DNA from: CAIYQJ01 sp963717255
Lineage (GTDB): Bacteria > Chloroflexota > Limnocylindria > Limnocylindrales > CSP1-4
Direction of reading: 5' to 3'
Length of the DNA stretch: 64,000 nucleotides
Assembly (NCBI GenBank): GCA_963717255.1
Contig: CAVQVT010000012.1
Location: 51,368-115,367, forward strand
Positions 1 through 8,633 of the stretch are shown here, piece by piece (within the stretch, counting starts at the first letter, position 1; each line of letters opens with the position of its first letter). The notes under the pieces were generated by a model. The model was not told the origin of the DNA and ran no database searches. It saw nothing but the letters and a program-made list of their open reading frames with translations. The position numbers and the translations under genes were made by a program.

Positions 1-2307
1 CACGCTCTCCCGGTCCGCGGCGATGAGGTCTGCGCGCTCGAGGAGCTCGCCGAACCCCAGGATCGCGTTGAGCGGCGTCCGCAGCTCATGGCTCACGATC
101 GACAGGAACTCGCTCTTCGACCGGTCCGCGGTCTCCGCGGCGTCGCGGGCGGCCCGAAGCTCCTCTTCCATCCGGACCCGGTCGGTCACGTCGATGGCCG
201 TGGCGACGTACGTGGTCGACGGGTCCGCCGGGGCCTCCACGTTCACGATCGCCAGGAGCCACCGCCACTCCCCGGCGGCCGAGAGGTAGCGCTCGACCAG
301 GGAGAAACGGCCCCGGCCGGCCTCGAGAGCCGCTCGGACCGTGGCGGCCGTCTCCCGGGCGTCGTCCGGGTGGCGATGGGCCGAGGGCCAGCCGAACGCG
401 CCGATCACGTCGCCGGGCGCGTAGCCGAGCAGCTCGCGGATCCCCGGGCTCACGTAGTCGATCCGGTCCCCGAGGAGGCTCCCGCGGACGATCATGCCCG
501 GTGTCGTCGTCAGCAGGCTCTCGATGAAGTCCCGCTGGCGTTCCAGCTCGGCCTGTGCCTCCATCCGGTCGCTGATGTCGATCCCCGAGGCGACGAACCG
601 GAGGCTCCCGTCCGGCTCGGCCGAGACCGAGGACGAGATGAGGAGCGACCGGTAGGTGCCGTCCTTCGCCAGGTATCGGCTGATCAGCTCGGGCGCGGCC
701 TCTCCGCGAGCGAGAGCGGCGGCGATCGTCGGGAGGAACTGCTCGTCGTCCGGGTGGAGCCGGTCGGCGATGAACCCCGGCGCCGCGATGACCTCCTCGG
801 GCGTGTAGCCGAGCACGTCTTCCACGCTCGGGCCCACGAAGTCGAGCACGGCGGGCTCCCCGGGGCGTGCGTGTCCGGCGACGATGAGCGTCCGGACGGC
901 ACGGGCGATCCCGGCGATGAACGCCTCGCGCTCCGCGAGCCGCGCTGCCGTCTCGGCCTGTTCCGTGACGTCCACCGACACCGCGACGAACCGGGTCGGC
1001 GGCTCGCCGGGTGTGCCCTGGTAGCGGACGTTGCTCGCGCACGTCCGGTAGGAGCCGTCCCGTCGACGCCACCGGACCTGGAATGTCTCGATGGCCCTGC
1101 CCGCCGCGATCGCCGCCGCGTCGCGGGCGGCGTAGGCCGCGCGGTCGTCGGGATGGATGAGCCCGACCAGGAAGCCGGGCTTCCCGACGATCTCCTCGAG
1201 GGGATAGCCCAGCATCGACGCGAGGCCGGGACTCGCGTAGTCGACCGTCATCGTCCCGCGGTCGCCGGCGAAGACCGCGCCCGGCGTCGCGTCGGCGACC
1301 CCCGCGAGCATGGCCGCGTTCCGCTCCAGCGCGGCCTGCGTCCGCCCGAGCGCTCCGGTGAGCACCCAGGCGCGAACGGCGAAGAGGATGACGATCATGC
1401 CCGCGAGCGCGTCGACCACGAGGTCGGCGACCGGATCCTGTGCGCGCAGGTTCTCCGCGAGCAGGATGACGGCCGCGGCGACCGCCGCCGTCGAGATGAG
1501 GGCGAGCCGCGTGCGCGGCGGCACGGGAACGCGAGGGTCGGGGGCCCGGGCGAGGGCCGAGGCGGAGGGGTCGAGGAGCGCGGCGGCGAGGAAGGACGAG
1601 CTGAGGAGTGCGAACGGCAGGACGAGGGCCGCGAGGTCCGTGTCCCCGCCGATCTGGCTGAACGCGTAGAGACTGTCCCCGACGAACGGGGCGACGACCG
1701 CGACGGACAGGAACGCGACGGCCCTGGTGACCTGCCCGAGCCTCAGTGCGATGACCGCCGCGGTCGCGAGGACCACGAGGTCGATCAGGGGCAGGTCGAG
1801 GATGGCGAACCAGGCCGTGGGGGTGGCGGATGTCCCGGCCGGCGCCGTGCTCAGCGGGAGCGCCCACACGATCACGGCGACACCGGCCGCGAGGATCAGG
1901 CCGTCCACGATGTCGCCCCGGTCCCGGCCGGCGCCGAGGGCGTGCGCGAGGAGGAGGAACGCCAGCGCGATGACCAGGTAGCCCGCCAGGTACACGGCGT
2001 CGGCCACCGTCGGCTCCGCGAAGGACTCCGTGGCACCCTCGCCCGCGAAGATGAGGTTGCCGGCGGCCATGGTCGCGAGGCCGGCGAGCAGGAGCGCCCA
2101 CGGCAGCACCGGGGACGGCCGTCGGCGCCCGATGAACCAGGCGATGGCGGCCATCACGAGGATCGCCAGCCCGCCGGCGAGGGCCGCGGCGAGAACGCTC
2201 TCGACACCGGTGAGCCGGACGACGACGGCGGAGACGACGCCCGTCACGGCGACGCCCGCGCTGATCGTGCGCATCGCGGCGGGTGACGCGGTCTGCGCGT
2301 GGGGCAT
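1..2307 (-). CDS. multi-PAS membrane sensor histidine kinase (3' end outside window)
   Basis: Membrane-associated sensor kinase, read from an ATG at 2307 and open to the window edge (769 residues seen). The first ~300 residues are strongly hydrophobic with about eight to nine predicted membrane segments. Three PAS domains follow (about residues 330-450, 455-580 and 585-710), each with the PAS-typical end (FVAVSVDVTE, FVASGIDISDR, YVATAIDVTDR). The dimerisation/phosphoacceptor box reads SHELRTPLNAILGFGELLE with the phosphorylatable His at about residue 740. The catalytic ATPase domain lies beyond base 1. It probably autophosphorylates in response to a signal seen by the membrane or PAS part; the ligand and partner regulator are unknown. 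It is divergent from the 2527 gene. Confidence 0.9.
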   Translation of the reverse strand, partial: MPHAQTASPAAMRTISAGVAVTGVVSAVVVRLTGVESVLAAALAGGLAILVMAAIAWFIGRRRPSPVLPWALLLAGLATMAAGNLIFAGEGATESFAEPTVADAVYLAGYLVIALAFLLLAHALGAGRDRGDIVDGLILAAGVAVIVWALPLSTAPAGTSATPTAWFAILDLPLIDLVVLATAAVIALRLGQVTRAVAFLSVAVVAPFVGDSLYAFSQIGGDTDLAALVLPFALLSSSFLAAALLDPSASALARAPDPRVPVPPRTRLALISTAAVAAAVILLAENLRAQDPVADLVVDALAGMIVILFAVRAWVLTGALGRTQAALERNAAMLAGVADATPGAVFAGDRGTMTVDYASPGLASMLGYPLEEIVGKPGFLVGLIHPDDRAAYAARDAAAIAAGRAIETFQVRWRRRDGSYRTCASNVRYQGTPGEPPTRFVAVSVDVTEQAETAARLAEREAFIAGIARAVRTLIVAGHARPGEPAVLDFVGPSVEDVLGYTPEEVIAAPGFIADRLHPDDEQFLPTIAAALARGEAAPELISRYLAKDGTYRSLLISSSVSAEPDGSLRFVASGIDISDRMEAQAELERQRDFIESLLTTTPGMIVRGSLLGDRIDYVSPGIRELLGYAPGDVIGAFGWPSAHRHPDDARETAATVRAALEAGRGRFSLVERYLSAAGEWRWLLAIVNVEAPADPSTTYVATAIDVTDRVRMEEELRAARDAAETADRSKSEFLSIVSHELRTPLNAILGFGELLERADLIAADRESV

Positions 2308-2363
2308 CTCGGGCGCGGAACCTCCGCTTCGCGTCGGCGGCCGTCCGACGGCGTCCTTAAGGT

Positions 2364-2381
2364 GCGGTCGCGCGCGACCGC
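2364..2381. promoter_or_regulatory. 18-bp perfect palindrome between divergent genes
   Basis: The half-site GCGGTCGCG is followed directly by its reverse complement. It lies between the histidine kinase start (2307, minus strand) and the membrane protein gene (2527, plus strand). It could be an operator or part of a promoter region; no regulator can be assigned. Confidence 0.35.
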
Positions 2382-2526
2382 CATGCGACTGTATGCCCGG
2401 GCGTCCAGCCTCGGCATCGTCCATCCGTACCACCCCGCGTACGCCGCGCGGACGACGGCGAGACGCCGCGACCCGCCGCGACCCGCCGGACGGGGCGGGT
2501 CCGTCGGCGCGACGTACACTCCACGC

Positions 2527-2997
2527 GTGACCGAGACGCACGCGGCCGGCCCGGCCGCCCCGATCCGCGCCCCCGCGTCGATGGACGACGACCGGTGGGA
2601 GCCGGGCATGCCGGTCCTCGACCGCCAGGCCGTCGCCGGTCTGCAGTCCGGACCGGTCCGGGCGCCGCGGTCGGTCCCCGAGGCCCGACCGACCCGCCTG
2701 CCCCGCGACTGGTTCATCTACCTCTCGGTCGTCGCGTTCCTCGCCGGCGCCGTCGCCATCACGGCGATCGAGTTCGGGGTGCCGCTCGGGAGCCCGCTCA
2801 TCAAGCTGTGCGTGCTCGTCGGCGCCCCGCCCCTCGCGGTCGCCCTCGCCGACGGCGCGGTCCGCATCTGGCGCTCCGCGTGGGCGTGGATGCCGGTGGA
2901 CCGCGTGAAGGGCGTCTTCCGGCTCACCTGGCTCCTCGTCCCCGCGGTCGGCTTCGTCGGCATCGGGGTCGCGTTCGTCGGGGTGTTCTCGGCATGA
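2527..2997 (+). CDS. small two-TM membrane protein, unknown function
   Basis: A 156-residue protein of unknown function. The first ~55 residues are polar and Pro/Arg-rich; two or three hydrophobic segments follow (around WFIYLSVVAFLAGAVAITAI, LIKLCVLVGAPPLAVALADG and LLVPAVGFVGIGVAFVGVF). The GTG at 2527 was chosen because a TACACT box at 2515-2520 lies six bases before it, which suggests a leaderless transcript; an ATG at 2581 is an alternative start. Its stop codon overlaps the start of the Nudix gene (ATGA), so the two are probably co-translated. Confidence 0.7.
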   Translation: MTETHAAGPAAPIRAPASMDDDRWEPGMPVLDRQAVAGLQSGPVRAPRSVPEARPTRLPRDWFIYLSVVAFLAGAVAITAIEFGVPLGSPLIKLCVLVGAPPLAVALADGAVRIWRSAWAWMPVDRVKGVFRLTWLLVPAVGFVGIGVAFVGVFSA

Positions 2998-3722
2998 GCG
3001 ACCCGCGGGAGCCTCACGGGTCGAGCGACCGGGTCGATCCGCACGTCCGCCGCTTCCTCCACGGCCGTACCGACCTGCGCGCGGGCGGCATCTACCCGGA
3101 AGGGGCGTACCTCACCGAGGACGAGGCGATCTCGCGCGAGCGCTCCATGTCTGCGACGGACGATGCGCGTGGCGGCGTCCCGGCGTGGCTCGCCGCGACC
3201 CTCAACCACTGCACGCGCTGCGGCTCCCGGCTCGAGCTCGGCCAGGTGGAGGACGAGGACCGCGACCGGCTCGCGTGCGTGGAATGCGGATTCATCGCCT
3301 ACGTGAACCCGCGGCTGGTCGTCACGACGATCCCGGTGACCGACGACGGCGAGGTCCTCCTGCTCCGCCGCGGGATCGAGCCGGCCCGCGGCCTCTGGGC
3401 GCAGCCCGGCGGCTTCCTGGAGATCGACGAGACGGTCCGCGAGGCGGCCGTGCGCGAGACGCTCGAGGAGATCGGCGTCGTCGTGGAGCCCGGAGAGATC
3501 CTGGGGCTCTACTCGCGGCCCGAGGCGGCGATCGTGGTGGTCGCGTTCGAGGCGCGGATCGTCGGCGGCGAGCCCCACCCCACGCCCGAGGCTCTCGAGG
3601 TCCGCCCGTTCGCCCCCGAGGAGATCCCCTGGCACGAGATCGCCTTCCGCACGAGCGAGTGGGCACTGCGCGACTGGCTCAAGCGCGCCCGACCCGACCT
3701 TCACCCGGCGGCACGGGGCTGA
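2994..3722 (+). CDS. Nudix hydrolase with N-terminal zinc ribbon
   Basis: A 242-residue Nudix-family pyrophosphohydrolase. Residues ~70-95 hold a CTRCG...CVECG zinc ribbon like that of NADH pyrophosphatase-type Nudix proteins. The Nudix box GX5EX7REXXEEXG is complete (GFLEIDE...REtlEEIG, residues ~142-163), so the metal-binding glutamates are present. The family hydrolyses nucleoside diphosphates linked to another group (NADH, ADP-ribose, FAD and similar); the substrate cannot be read from sequence. An N-terminal stretch of about 60 residues before the ribbon has no recognised domain. ATG 2994 overlaps the stop of the upstream gene by 4 bp. Confidence 0.88.
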   Translation: MSDPREPHGSSDRVDPHVRRFLHGRTDLRAGGIYPEGAYLTEDEAISRERSMSATDDARGGVPAWLAATLNHCTRCGSRLELGQVEDEDRDRLACVECGFIAYVNPRLVVTTIPVTDDGEVLLLRRGIEPARGLWAQPGGFLEIDETVREAAVRETLEEIGVVVEPGEILGLYSRPEAAIVVVAFEARIVGGEPHPTPEALEVRPFAPEEIPWHEIAFRTSEWALRDWLKRARPDLHPAARG

Positions 3723-3828
3723 CGAAGGCGACGAAGCGGCCCCCGGCCTCACGCCCCGGTGCCCAGCCGGCGTCGGTCGCCGTGCGTCGCGGGCGTTCGG
3801 GCGTTCGCGCTCGGCCCCCGGTGGACTC

Positions 3829-4671
3829 CTAGCTCGCCTTCCGGTGCAGCCGAGCCGGGGTGAGCGCGGTGCGCTGGCCGCGGTTGCGCAGCGCCTTTTC
3901 GAGCGCGACGTCGTGGTTGCGGCGCTCCAGGGCGTCGTCGAGCGGGGCGAGGACGACGCGCGCGCCCGTCCTCCGCGAGAGCGCGATCCGGACCAGCATG
4001 TCGGCGAGCCACGGGTTCTTCGGCAGGACGGGGCCGTGGAGGTACGTCGCGAAGACGTTGTCGCGCCGCGCTCCCTCGTTCCCGTCGCGGCCGTCGTTGC
4101 CGGCACCCGCGACGACCCGGCCGAAGGGGACGGCGCCGGGACCCAGCTCGGTCACGCCCGAGTGGTTCTCGAACCCGACGACCGCCTCGGTCTCGCCGTC
4201 GATCGTCACCTCGCACGCGGCGTGCTGCATGAACCGCTGGCTGCCGCCGTGGGTCTCCAGGTCGAGGACGTGCGCGCCCTCGAGCGCCGGTCCCGCGCTG
4301 GGGATGTACGCGTGGCCGAACAGCTGGAGGCCGGCGCAGACCGCGAGCATGACGACGCCCGCGTCCGCCGCGTCACGGAGCGCCCCCGCGACGCGCGGCA
4401 GGTCCGCGGCGACGAGGGCCATCTCCACGTCCTGCCCGCCCTGGACGAAGACGACGTCGAAGGCCGAGAGGTCGAGGACGGGGTCGCCGGCTTCGTAGCC
4501 GACGGTCTCCGTCGCGATCCCGCGCCACCGGCTCCGCGCCTCGACGGCCGTGACGTTGCCGCCGTCGCCGGCGACGTTGAGGAGGCTGGGCCAGAGATGG
4601 GCGATCCGCAGCGGCGGGAGGTCGGCCACGGAGGTGGCCACCGGGGTGGGGTCGAGCGACGGGGACGTCAT
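3829..4671 (-). CDS. gatD: lipid II isoglutaminyl synthase, glutamine amidotransferase subunit GatD
   Basis: Glutaminase subunit that supplies ammonia to MurT for amidating the alpha-carboxyl of D-Glu in the peptidoglycan stem peptide. The 280-residue protein is a class I (CobB/CobQ-like) amidotransferase: the nucleophile elbow is AVCAGLQLFG with Cys112, and the catalytic His is His212 in ATYLHGPVLPKNP, the usual GatD signature. The ATG at 4671 has a GGGAGG ribosome site inside the 13-bp gap after murT, so the two form an operon. The C-terminal ~50 residues are basic and may contact MurT. It acts at the inner membrane face on lipid II. Confidence 0.92.
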   Translation of the reverse strand: MTSPSLDPTPVATSVADLPPLRIAHLWPSLLNVAGDGGNVTAVEARSRWRGIATETVGYEAGDPVLDLSAFDVVFVQGGQDVEMALVAADLPRVAGALRDAADAGVVMLAVCAGLQLFGHAYIPSAGPALEGAHVLDLETHGGSQRFMQHAACEVTIDGETEAVVGFENHSGVTELGPGAVPFGRVVAGAGNDGRDGNEGARRDNVFATYLHGPVLPKNPWLADMLVRIALSRRTGARVVLAPLDDALERRNHDVALEKALRNRGQRTALTPARLHRKAS

Positions 4672-4684
4672 CGTTCGTGCCTCC

Positions 4685-6271
4685 CTACTGCTCCCAGAAG
4701 CGGCCGGTCCAGCCGCGGCGACGCATCTCCTCGCGGATCTCGATCGTGGGTGTGTAGCCTGCCACGACCGTCAAGCGGTCCCCGGGCGGGACGTTCGCGA
4801 GCGCGGCGTCCAGCGCGGCCGGCCGGTCCTCCACGATCGTCATCCGTGCCGGGTCCACGCCGGCGTACTTGAGGCGCGTCGCGAGCTCGTCCGCCCGCGT
4901 GCCGGAGACCACCGCGTCGACGATCCGGGGCGCGACGGACTCCACGTCCACGTCCCACAGCCACGCGAAGTCTTCGCCGTCCACGAGCGTGTTGCTCACG
5001 GCCACGAGGAGATGGCGCGGCTCCCCTTCCGACGCGAGGGCGCGGAACGTCGTGTTGAAGCTCGTGGGGTTCTTGCTGAACGCGAGGACGACCGAGCGGC
5101 CGTCGGGGAGGGGGATCGTCTCGATCCGCCCGAAGGCCGGCCGGATGCCGGCGAGGGCCTCCGCCGCGTGCGTCACGGGGACGTCGAGGGCGATGACCGT
5201 CGCGATCGCGGCCACCGCGTCGTATGCGACGTGGATGCCCGCCTGCGGGATCGCCAGGTCGATGGTCGTCTCGTCCGGGAGGCGGACGGTGCAGCGGGTC
5301 TCGCCCAGACCCGTCACCTCGACGGCGGTGACCGCGACGTCGAGGTCGGGTCGTGCGAAGCCGCAGCCCTCGCACGCCCAGTCGCCCATGTGCGAGAGGT
5401 GGACGGTCCGGTACGTGAGGGCATGACGACAGCGCGGGCACCGGATCGTGTCCGCGGCGCGCGTGATCCGGTCGAGCGAGGCGCCCACGTCGAACCCGAA
5501 CGTGACGCGCCGCCCCTCGCGCCCCGTCGCGAGCGACGCGACGAGGGGGTCGTCCGCGTTGACGACGAGCGCCCGGTCCGCAGGAAGCCCGGACGCGACC
5601 GTGTCCAGCGCCTCGCCGAGGGCGTGGAGCTCCCCGAAGCGGTCGAGCTGGTCGCGGAAGAGGTCCACGATCACGAGCGCCCGCGGCCGGAGCTCGTCCG
5701 CGACGACGAGGAGGGCACCTTCGTCCACCTCGGCGACGAGCGCACCGTACGGGAGGCCGCCGCGGAGGTCGGCGAAGCCCACCGCGAGCGATGTCACGCC
5801 CTGGACCAGGTTGGAGCCGCTGCTGTTGTGGGCGACCGCGATGCCCTCGCCGCGCAGCAGGGCGGCCGTGAACCGCGCCGTCGTCGTCTTCCCGTTGCTG
5901 CCGGTGATCGCGACGACGGGGACGCCCCGTGCGCCGACGATCGTGCCGAGCACGTCCGGGTCGACGCGGCGGGCGACCATCCCGGGAAGTGACGTCCCGC
6001 CCCCGCGCCCGAGGACGCGCGACGCCGCACCCGCGGCGCGTGCGGCGACGAGGGCGGTGAAGAGACGAGGGGTGAGGCGCGGCGGGCGGCGGCGCGCGAC
6101 GAGGGCGACGGGGAGGTCGACGGAGAGCTCGGTCGGCTCGGCGGCGGCCGGCTCGGCAGCGGGGTCGGCGGACGGCCTGGGGTCGGCGGCGCCCTGTTCC
6201 GCGGGGTGCGCGGCTGCGGGCGCGCCGTCGCGCGGCGTGCCCTCGGGGGACGCGGTCGGGGTCCGTGCCAT
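4685..6271 (-). CDS. murT: lipid II isoglutaminyl synthase, Mur ligase subunit MurT
   Basis: ATP-dependent Mur-ligase-like partner of GatD. The protein has 528 residues. A Pro/Ala-rich N-terminal extension (~60 residues) precedes the Mur ligase core with P-loop GSNGKTTT (residues 124-131). A four-Cys zinc ribbon specific to MurT is inserted in the middle domain (Cys278, Cys281, Cys300, Cys303). The C-terminal domain (DUF1727 type) ends at WTGRFWEQ. The ATG at 6271 has a TAGACT box seven bases upstream, so a leaderless mRNA is likely. The MurT/GatD pair amidates lipid II in Gram-positive-type walls, which suggests this organism has a substantial peptidoglycan layer. Confidence 0.93.
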   Translation of the reverse strand: MARTPTASPEGTPRDGAPAAAHPAEQGAADPRPSADPAAEPAAAEPTELSVDLPVALVARRRPPRLTPRLFTALVAARAAGAASRVLGRGGGTSLPGMVARRVDPDVLGTIVGARGVPVVAITGSNGKTTTARFTAALLRGEGIAVAHNSSGSNLVQGVTSLAVGFADLRGGLPYGALVAEVDEGALLVVADELRPRALVIVDLFRDQLDRFGELHALGEALDTVASGLPADRALVVNADDPLVASLATGREGRRVTFGFDVGASLDRITRAADTIRCPRCRHALTYRTVHLSHMGDWACEGCGFARPDLDVAVTAVEVTGLGETRCTVRLPDETTIDLAIPQAGIHVAYDAVAAIATVIALDVPVTHAAEALAGIRPAFGRIETIPLPDGRSVVLAFSKNPTSFNTTFRALASEGEPRHLLVAVSNTLVDGEDFAWLWDVDVESVAPRIVDAVVSGTRADELATRLKYAGVDPARMTIVEDRPAALDAALANVPPGDRLTVVAGYTPTIEIREEMRRRGWTGRFWEQ

Positions 6272-6278
6272 CGGCGGA

Positions 6279-6284
6279 AGTCTA
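6279..6284 (-). promoter_or_regulatory. leaderless -10 box for murT-gatD
   Basis: The box TAGACT on the minus strand lies seven bases before the murT ATG. No RBS-like purine run precedes the ATG, in line with leaderless initiation. Confidence 0.4.
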
Positions 6285-6438
6285 CCCGGCGAGCGCCCCG
6301 CACACCCGCGCCGGCCCGAGGTGGCCCGAGTCGGCCCGGCCCGACGTCCCCTACGACCGCAGGTCGGCGAGACGTTCCTCACCCCGTGTACAGCTCGAGG
6401 GCGACGCGGTGGGGTCCTCGCTCCGCTCGATCTTCCTG

Positions 6439-7350
6439 TCACCTCTCCTTGGTGGACCGGGCCGCCGTTTCGGCCGCCGGGGCGGTGCTCTCCGCCGACG
6501 CAGGGGCGGTGCCCTCCGCGACGGGCCGTGTGGCCGGGCGGACGGGCGGCAGGTGGAGCTTCGCGACGCGCGCCGCGAGGAGCGCCGCGCCCACGATCCC
6601 GGCGTCGCCCCGCAGCTCGGCCACGATGACCGGCGGCCGCACCGTCAGTAACTTCAGGAAGCGGTCGGCGTTCTTGCTGACGCCCCCGCCGAGGATGATC
6701 ACGTCGGGCCAGAAGAGCCGGTCCAGCGCGTGCATGTGCTCGTCGAGCAGGGCCGCCCATGCCGGCCACGTGAGGCGCTTCGTCGTGCGGTTCACCGCCG
6801 CCGACCGCTTCTCGGCGTCCTTGCCGCGGATCTCCACGTGACCCAGCTCTGTGTTGGGCAGGAGGCGGCCGTCCACGAAGAGCGCCGATCCGACGCCGGT
6901 CCCGAGCGTGAGGAGCAGCACCGTGCCGCGGTGCCCGCGTCCCGCGCCGAAGCGCATCTCCGCGACCCCGGCGGCATCCCCGTCGTTGGCCAGGACCGCG
7001 TCGACACCCAGGGCATCGGCGAGCGTCTTCTCCGCGGGGTAGCCGATCCACGCGGCGTCCACGTTCGCCGCGGACATCGTGCGGCCGTCCAGGATGGGCG
7101 CCGGGAACGTCACGCCCACCGGCAGGTCGTCCCGCCCCACGTCGTGCCGGACCATCTCCGCGATGTGCTGGACGACCGGCAGCACGTTCACCGGGGTCGA
7201 TGGCTGCGGCGTCCGGATCCGGTGACGCGGCGACGCGAACGCGCCTGTCCGCAGGTCCACGGCGGCGCCCTTGATCCCGCTGCCGCCGATGTCGATCCCC
7301 ATCGCGAGGACCGGGTGCGCCGCGCGTCTCGGCGCCGGATGCTCGGTCAC
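6439..7350 (-). CDS. ppgK: polyphosphate glucokinase (ROK family)
   Basis: A 303-residue ROK-family sugar kinase that phosphorylates glucose, most likely with polyphosphate (and/or ATP) as donor. The N-terminal phosphate-binding motif GIDIGGSGIKGA is at residues ~18-29; the hexose-binding stretch is VLANDGDAAGVAE, followed by LTLGTGVGSALF and TELGHVE. The pattern (short N-terminus, TELGHVEIRGKDAEKRSAA, DVIILGGGVSK) matches actinobacterial/chloroflexal PpgK rather than NagK-like ROK kinases, which carry a CxCGxxGC zinc motif that is absent here. The last ~45 residues are an Ala/Thr-rich tail. A GTG start at 7350 follows an excellent GGAGGAGA ribosome site. Confidence 0.88.
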   Translation of the reverse strand: MTEHPAPRRAAHPVLAMGIDIGGSGIKGAAVDLRTGAFASPRHRIRTPQPSTPVNVLPVVQHIAEMVRHDVGRDDLPVGVTFPAPILDGRTMSAANVDAAWIGYPAEKTLADALGVDAVLANDGDAAGVAEMRFGAGRGHRGTVLLLTLGTGVGSALFVDGRLLPNTELGHVEIRGKDAEKRSAAVNRTTKRLTWPAWAALLDEHMHALDRLFWPDVIILGGGVSKNADRFLKLLTVRPPVIVAELRGDAGIVGAALLAARVAKLHLPPVRPATRPVAEGTAPASAESTAPAAETAARSTKER

Positions 7351-7382
7351 GTTCTCCTCCTCCGTTCCCTCCGGCCGAGCCC

Positions 7383-7928
7383 TCAGTATGCCCCGGCGTC
7401 GGGCGCTCGCCCCGCCAGGATCTCCGCCTCGATGTCCGCCGCGAGGCCGCGGATCTGTCCTTCGATGGCCTCGCGGAGCATGCCGGTCCCGAAGGCCGCG
7501 AGGCCGCCGGAGACCCGGACCTCCACGTCGTACCCGATGCGTGTCCGCATCCCCTGGCTGCCCGCCTCCTCGACGAGGCTCAGCGGGACCTCCACGTGGA
7601 ACGCGCCGCCGATGCCGCGCGGCGTGCCGTCGAGCGTGAGGACGGCCGCGTGCGGGGCGACGGAATCACGGATCTCGGCGGTCGCGTCGGCGCGGACGGT
7701 GAGCAGGGACGTCCGCACGGCCAGCACGAGGCCGTACCGGCCGGGCGCCTCCTCGCGGATCGATTCGCAGCCGGGCAGCACGCGCCCGAGCGCATCGGCG
7801 TCCCAGAGGAACGCCCAGACCTGCGCGGGTGCCCCTCCGATCTCGACGTATCGCGTCTCCGCGTCGCTCACGGCGACGATGGTACGGCCATCGGGGTCCG
7901 GTGGTGCGGGGTCGAGCGTGGCCGGCAT
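7383..7928 (-). CDS. SRPBCC / CoxG-like carbon monoxide dehydrogenase subunit G family protein
   Basis: A 181-residue protein of the START/SRPBCC fold, closest in pattern to CoxG: a VWAFLWDADALGRVLPGCESI motif near the start, a central GRYGLVLAVRTSLLTVRADATAEI strand pair, and a C-terminal helix ending the hydrophobic cavity. CoxG proteins help maturation or membrane attachment of molybdenum CO dehydrogenases, but the fold binds many ligands and no cox structural genes are near. The ATG at 7928 was kept. It lies 32 bp upstream of ppgK on the same strand. Confidence 0.72.
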   Translation of the reverse strand: MPATLDPAPPDPDGRTIVAVSDAETRYVEIGGAPAQVWAFLWDADALGRVLPGCESIREEAPGRYGLVLAVRTSLLTVRADATAEIRDSVAPHAAVLTLDGTPRGIGGAFHVEVPLSLVEEAGSQGMRTRIGYDVEVRVSGGLAAFGTGMLREAIEGQIRGLAADIEAEILAGRAPDAGAY

Positions 7929-7957
7929 CGCGGCGACGCGCGGCGATGCCCTGGATG

Positions 7958-7996
7958 ACGGGTCTCGCCGTCAGTCGGACCGGCGGCGAGACCCGT
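7958..7996 (-). terminator. stem-loop between minus-strand genes
   Basis: Perfect 12-bp inverted repeat (7958-7969, ACGGGTCTCGCC, with 7985-7996) and a 15-nt loop, just after the stop of the 78-residue gene. There is no T run, so an intrinsic terminator is plausible but unproven. Confidence 0.5.
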
Positions 7997-8010
7997 TCGC
8001 GACGCGCGGC

Positions 8011-8247
8011 TCAGTGGGCGGTGCCGTGCATCGGGAGATGGACGTGCGCCAAGGCGTGGACCGCCTGAGAGACGGATGCCCACGGGAGCCGTACGAGCGA
8101 CCGTCCGGCATGACCCACCTCCGTCCGCCGCGCGCGCCGGCCGTCACGCGCAGCCTTCGCCATCCCGTCCGCCGCCGCGAGCTGCCGCCGCTCGGCCTGA
8201 TCGTGGTTCGCGAGCCAGAGCCTGTCCTCGGGCGAGATCCCGTACAT
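8011..8247 (-). CDS. small hypothetical protein (78 aa)
   Basis: A 78-residue protein with no recognised domain. The N-terminus is acidic/polar (MYGISPEDRLWLANHDQAE), the middle is strongly basic, and several His residues lie near the C-terminus. The ATG at 8247 is preceded by AAAGGGG at a good ribosome-site distance, which is the main reason to accept it. It is followed by a stem-loop, so it may be a one-gene transcript. Confidence 0.5.
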   Translation of the reverse strand: MYGISPEDRLWLANHDQAERRQLAAADGMAKAARDGRRARRTEVGHAGRSLVRLPWASVSQAVHALAHVHLPMHGTAH

Positions 8248-8633
8248 CGTGGACCCCTTTCATCCGTACGATCTCTGTCACGGGTCATCGTCGCCGGGTG
8301 CCCGGCGTGCCGCAGCCGCGTGCCGGACGGCTCGCGCGTCCACGTGACGACGCGTGCCGCGTCGCCGAGCCGACACGCCGGATCGCGCGATCACGGGGCG
8401 GGCGGGATCGCGAGCGAGTGGTGATGGGAGGCGACGCCCGCCCCGCAGGGTCAGAGGCCTGCCGGGGCCCGGAGCCGGACGAGGGTCGCCTGCGCGGACT
8501 CGGCCGCGTGCGCGGACCCCCGGGCCCACGGCCCCGTCACGCCATCCGGCTCTTGTCACGCCGTCCAGGCACGGCGGATGCTCCCGGCACGACATGGGGC
8601 GCGCCATACGCGCGTGCTGCACGGGGGGCCGAC
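8248..8633. other. intergenic region with a short coding remnant
   Basis: No intact gene is visible. At about 8470-8512 the minus strand can be read as the end of a protein (AAESAQATLVRLRA) that closely matches a stretch at 10492-10535; both look like leftover C-termini of a longer regulator or cyclase-type protein. Confidence 0.35.

Noticed and set aside
86..2101. 671-codon minus-strand open frame inside the histidine kinase gene
   Set aside because: It is out of frame with the PAS and His-kinase motifs, and its composition (Arg, Gly, Pro) is typical of a high-GC shadow frame.
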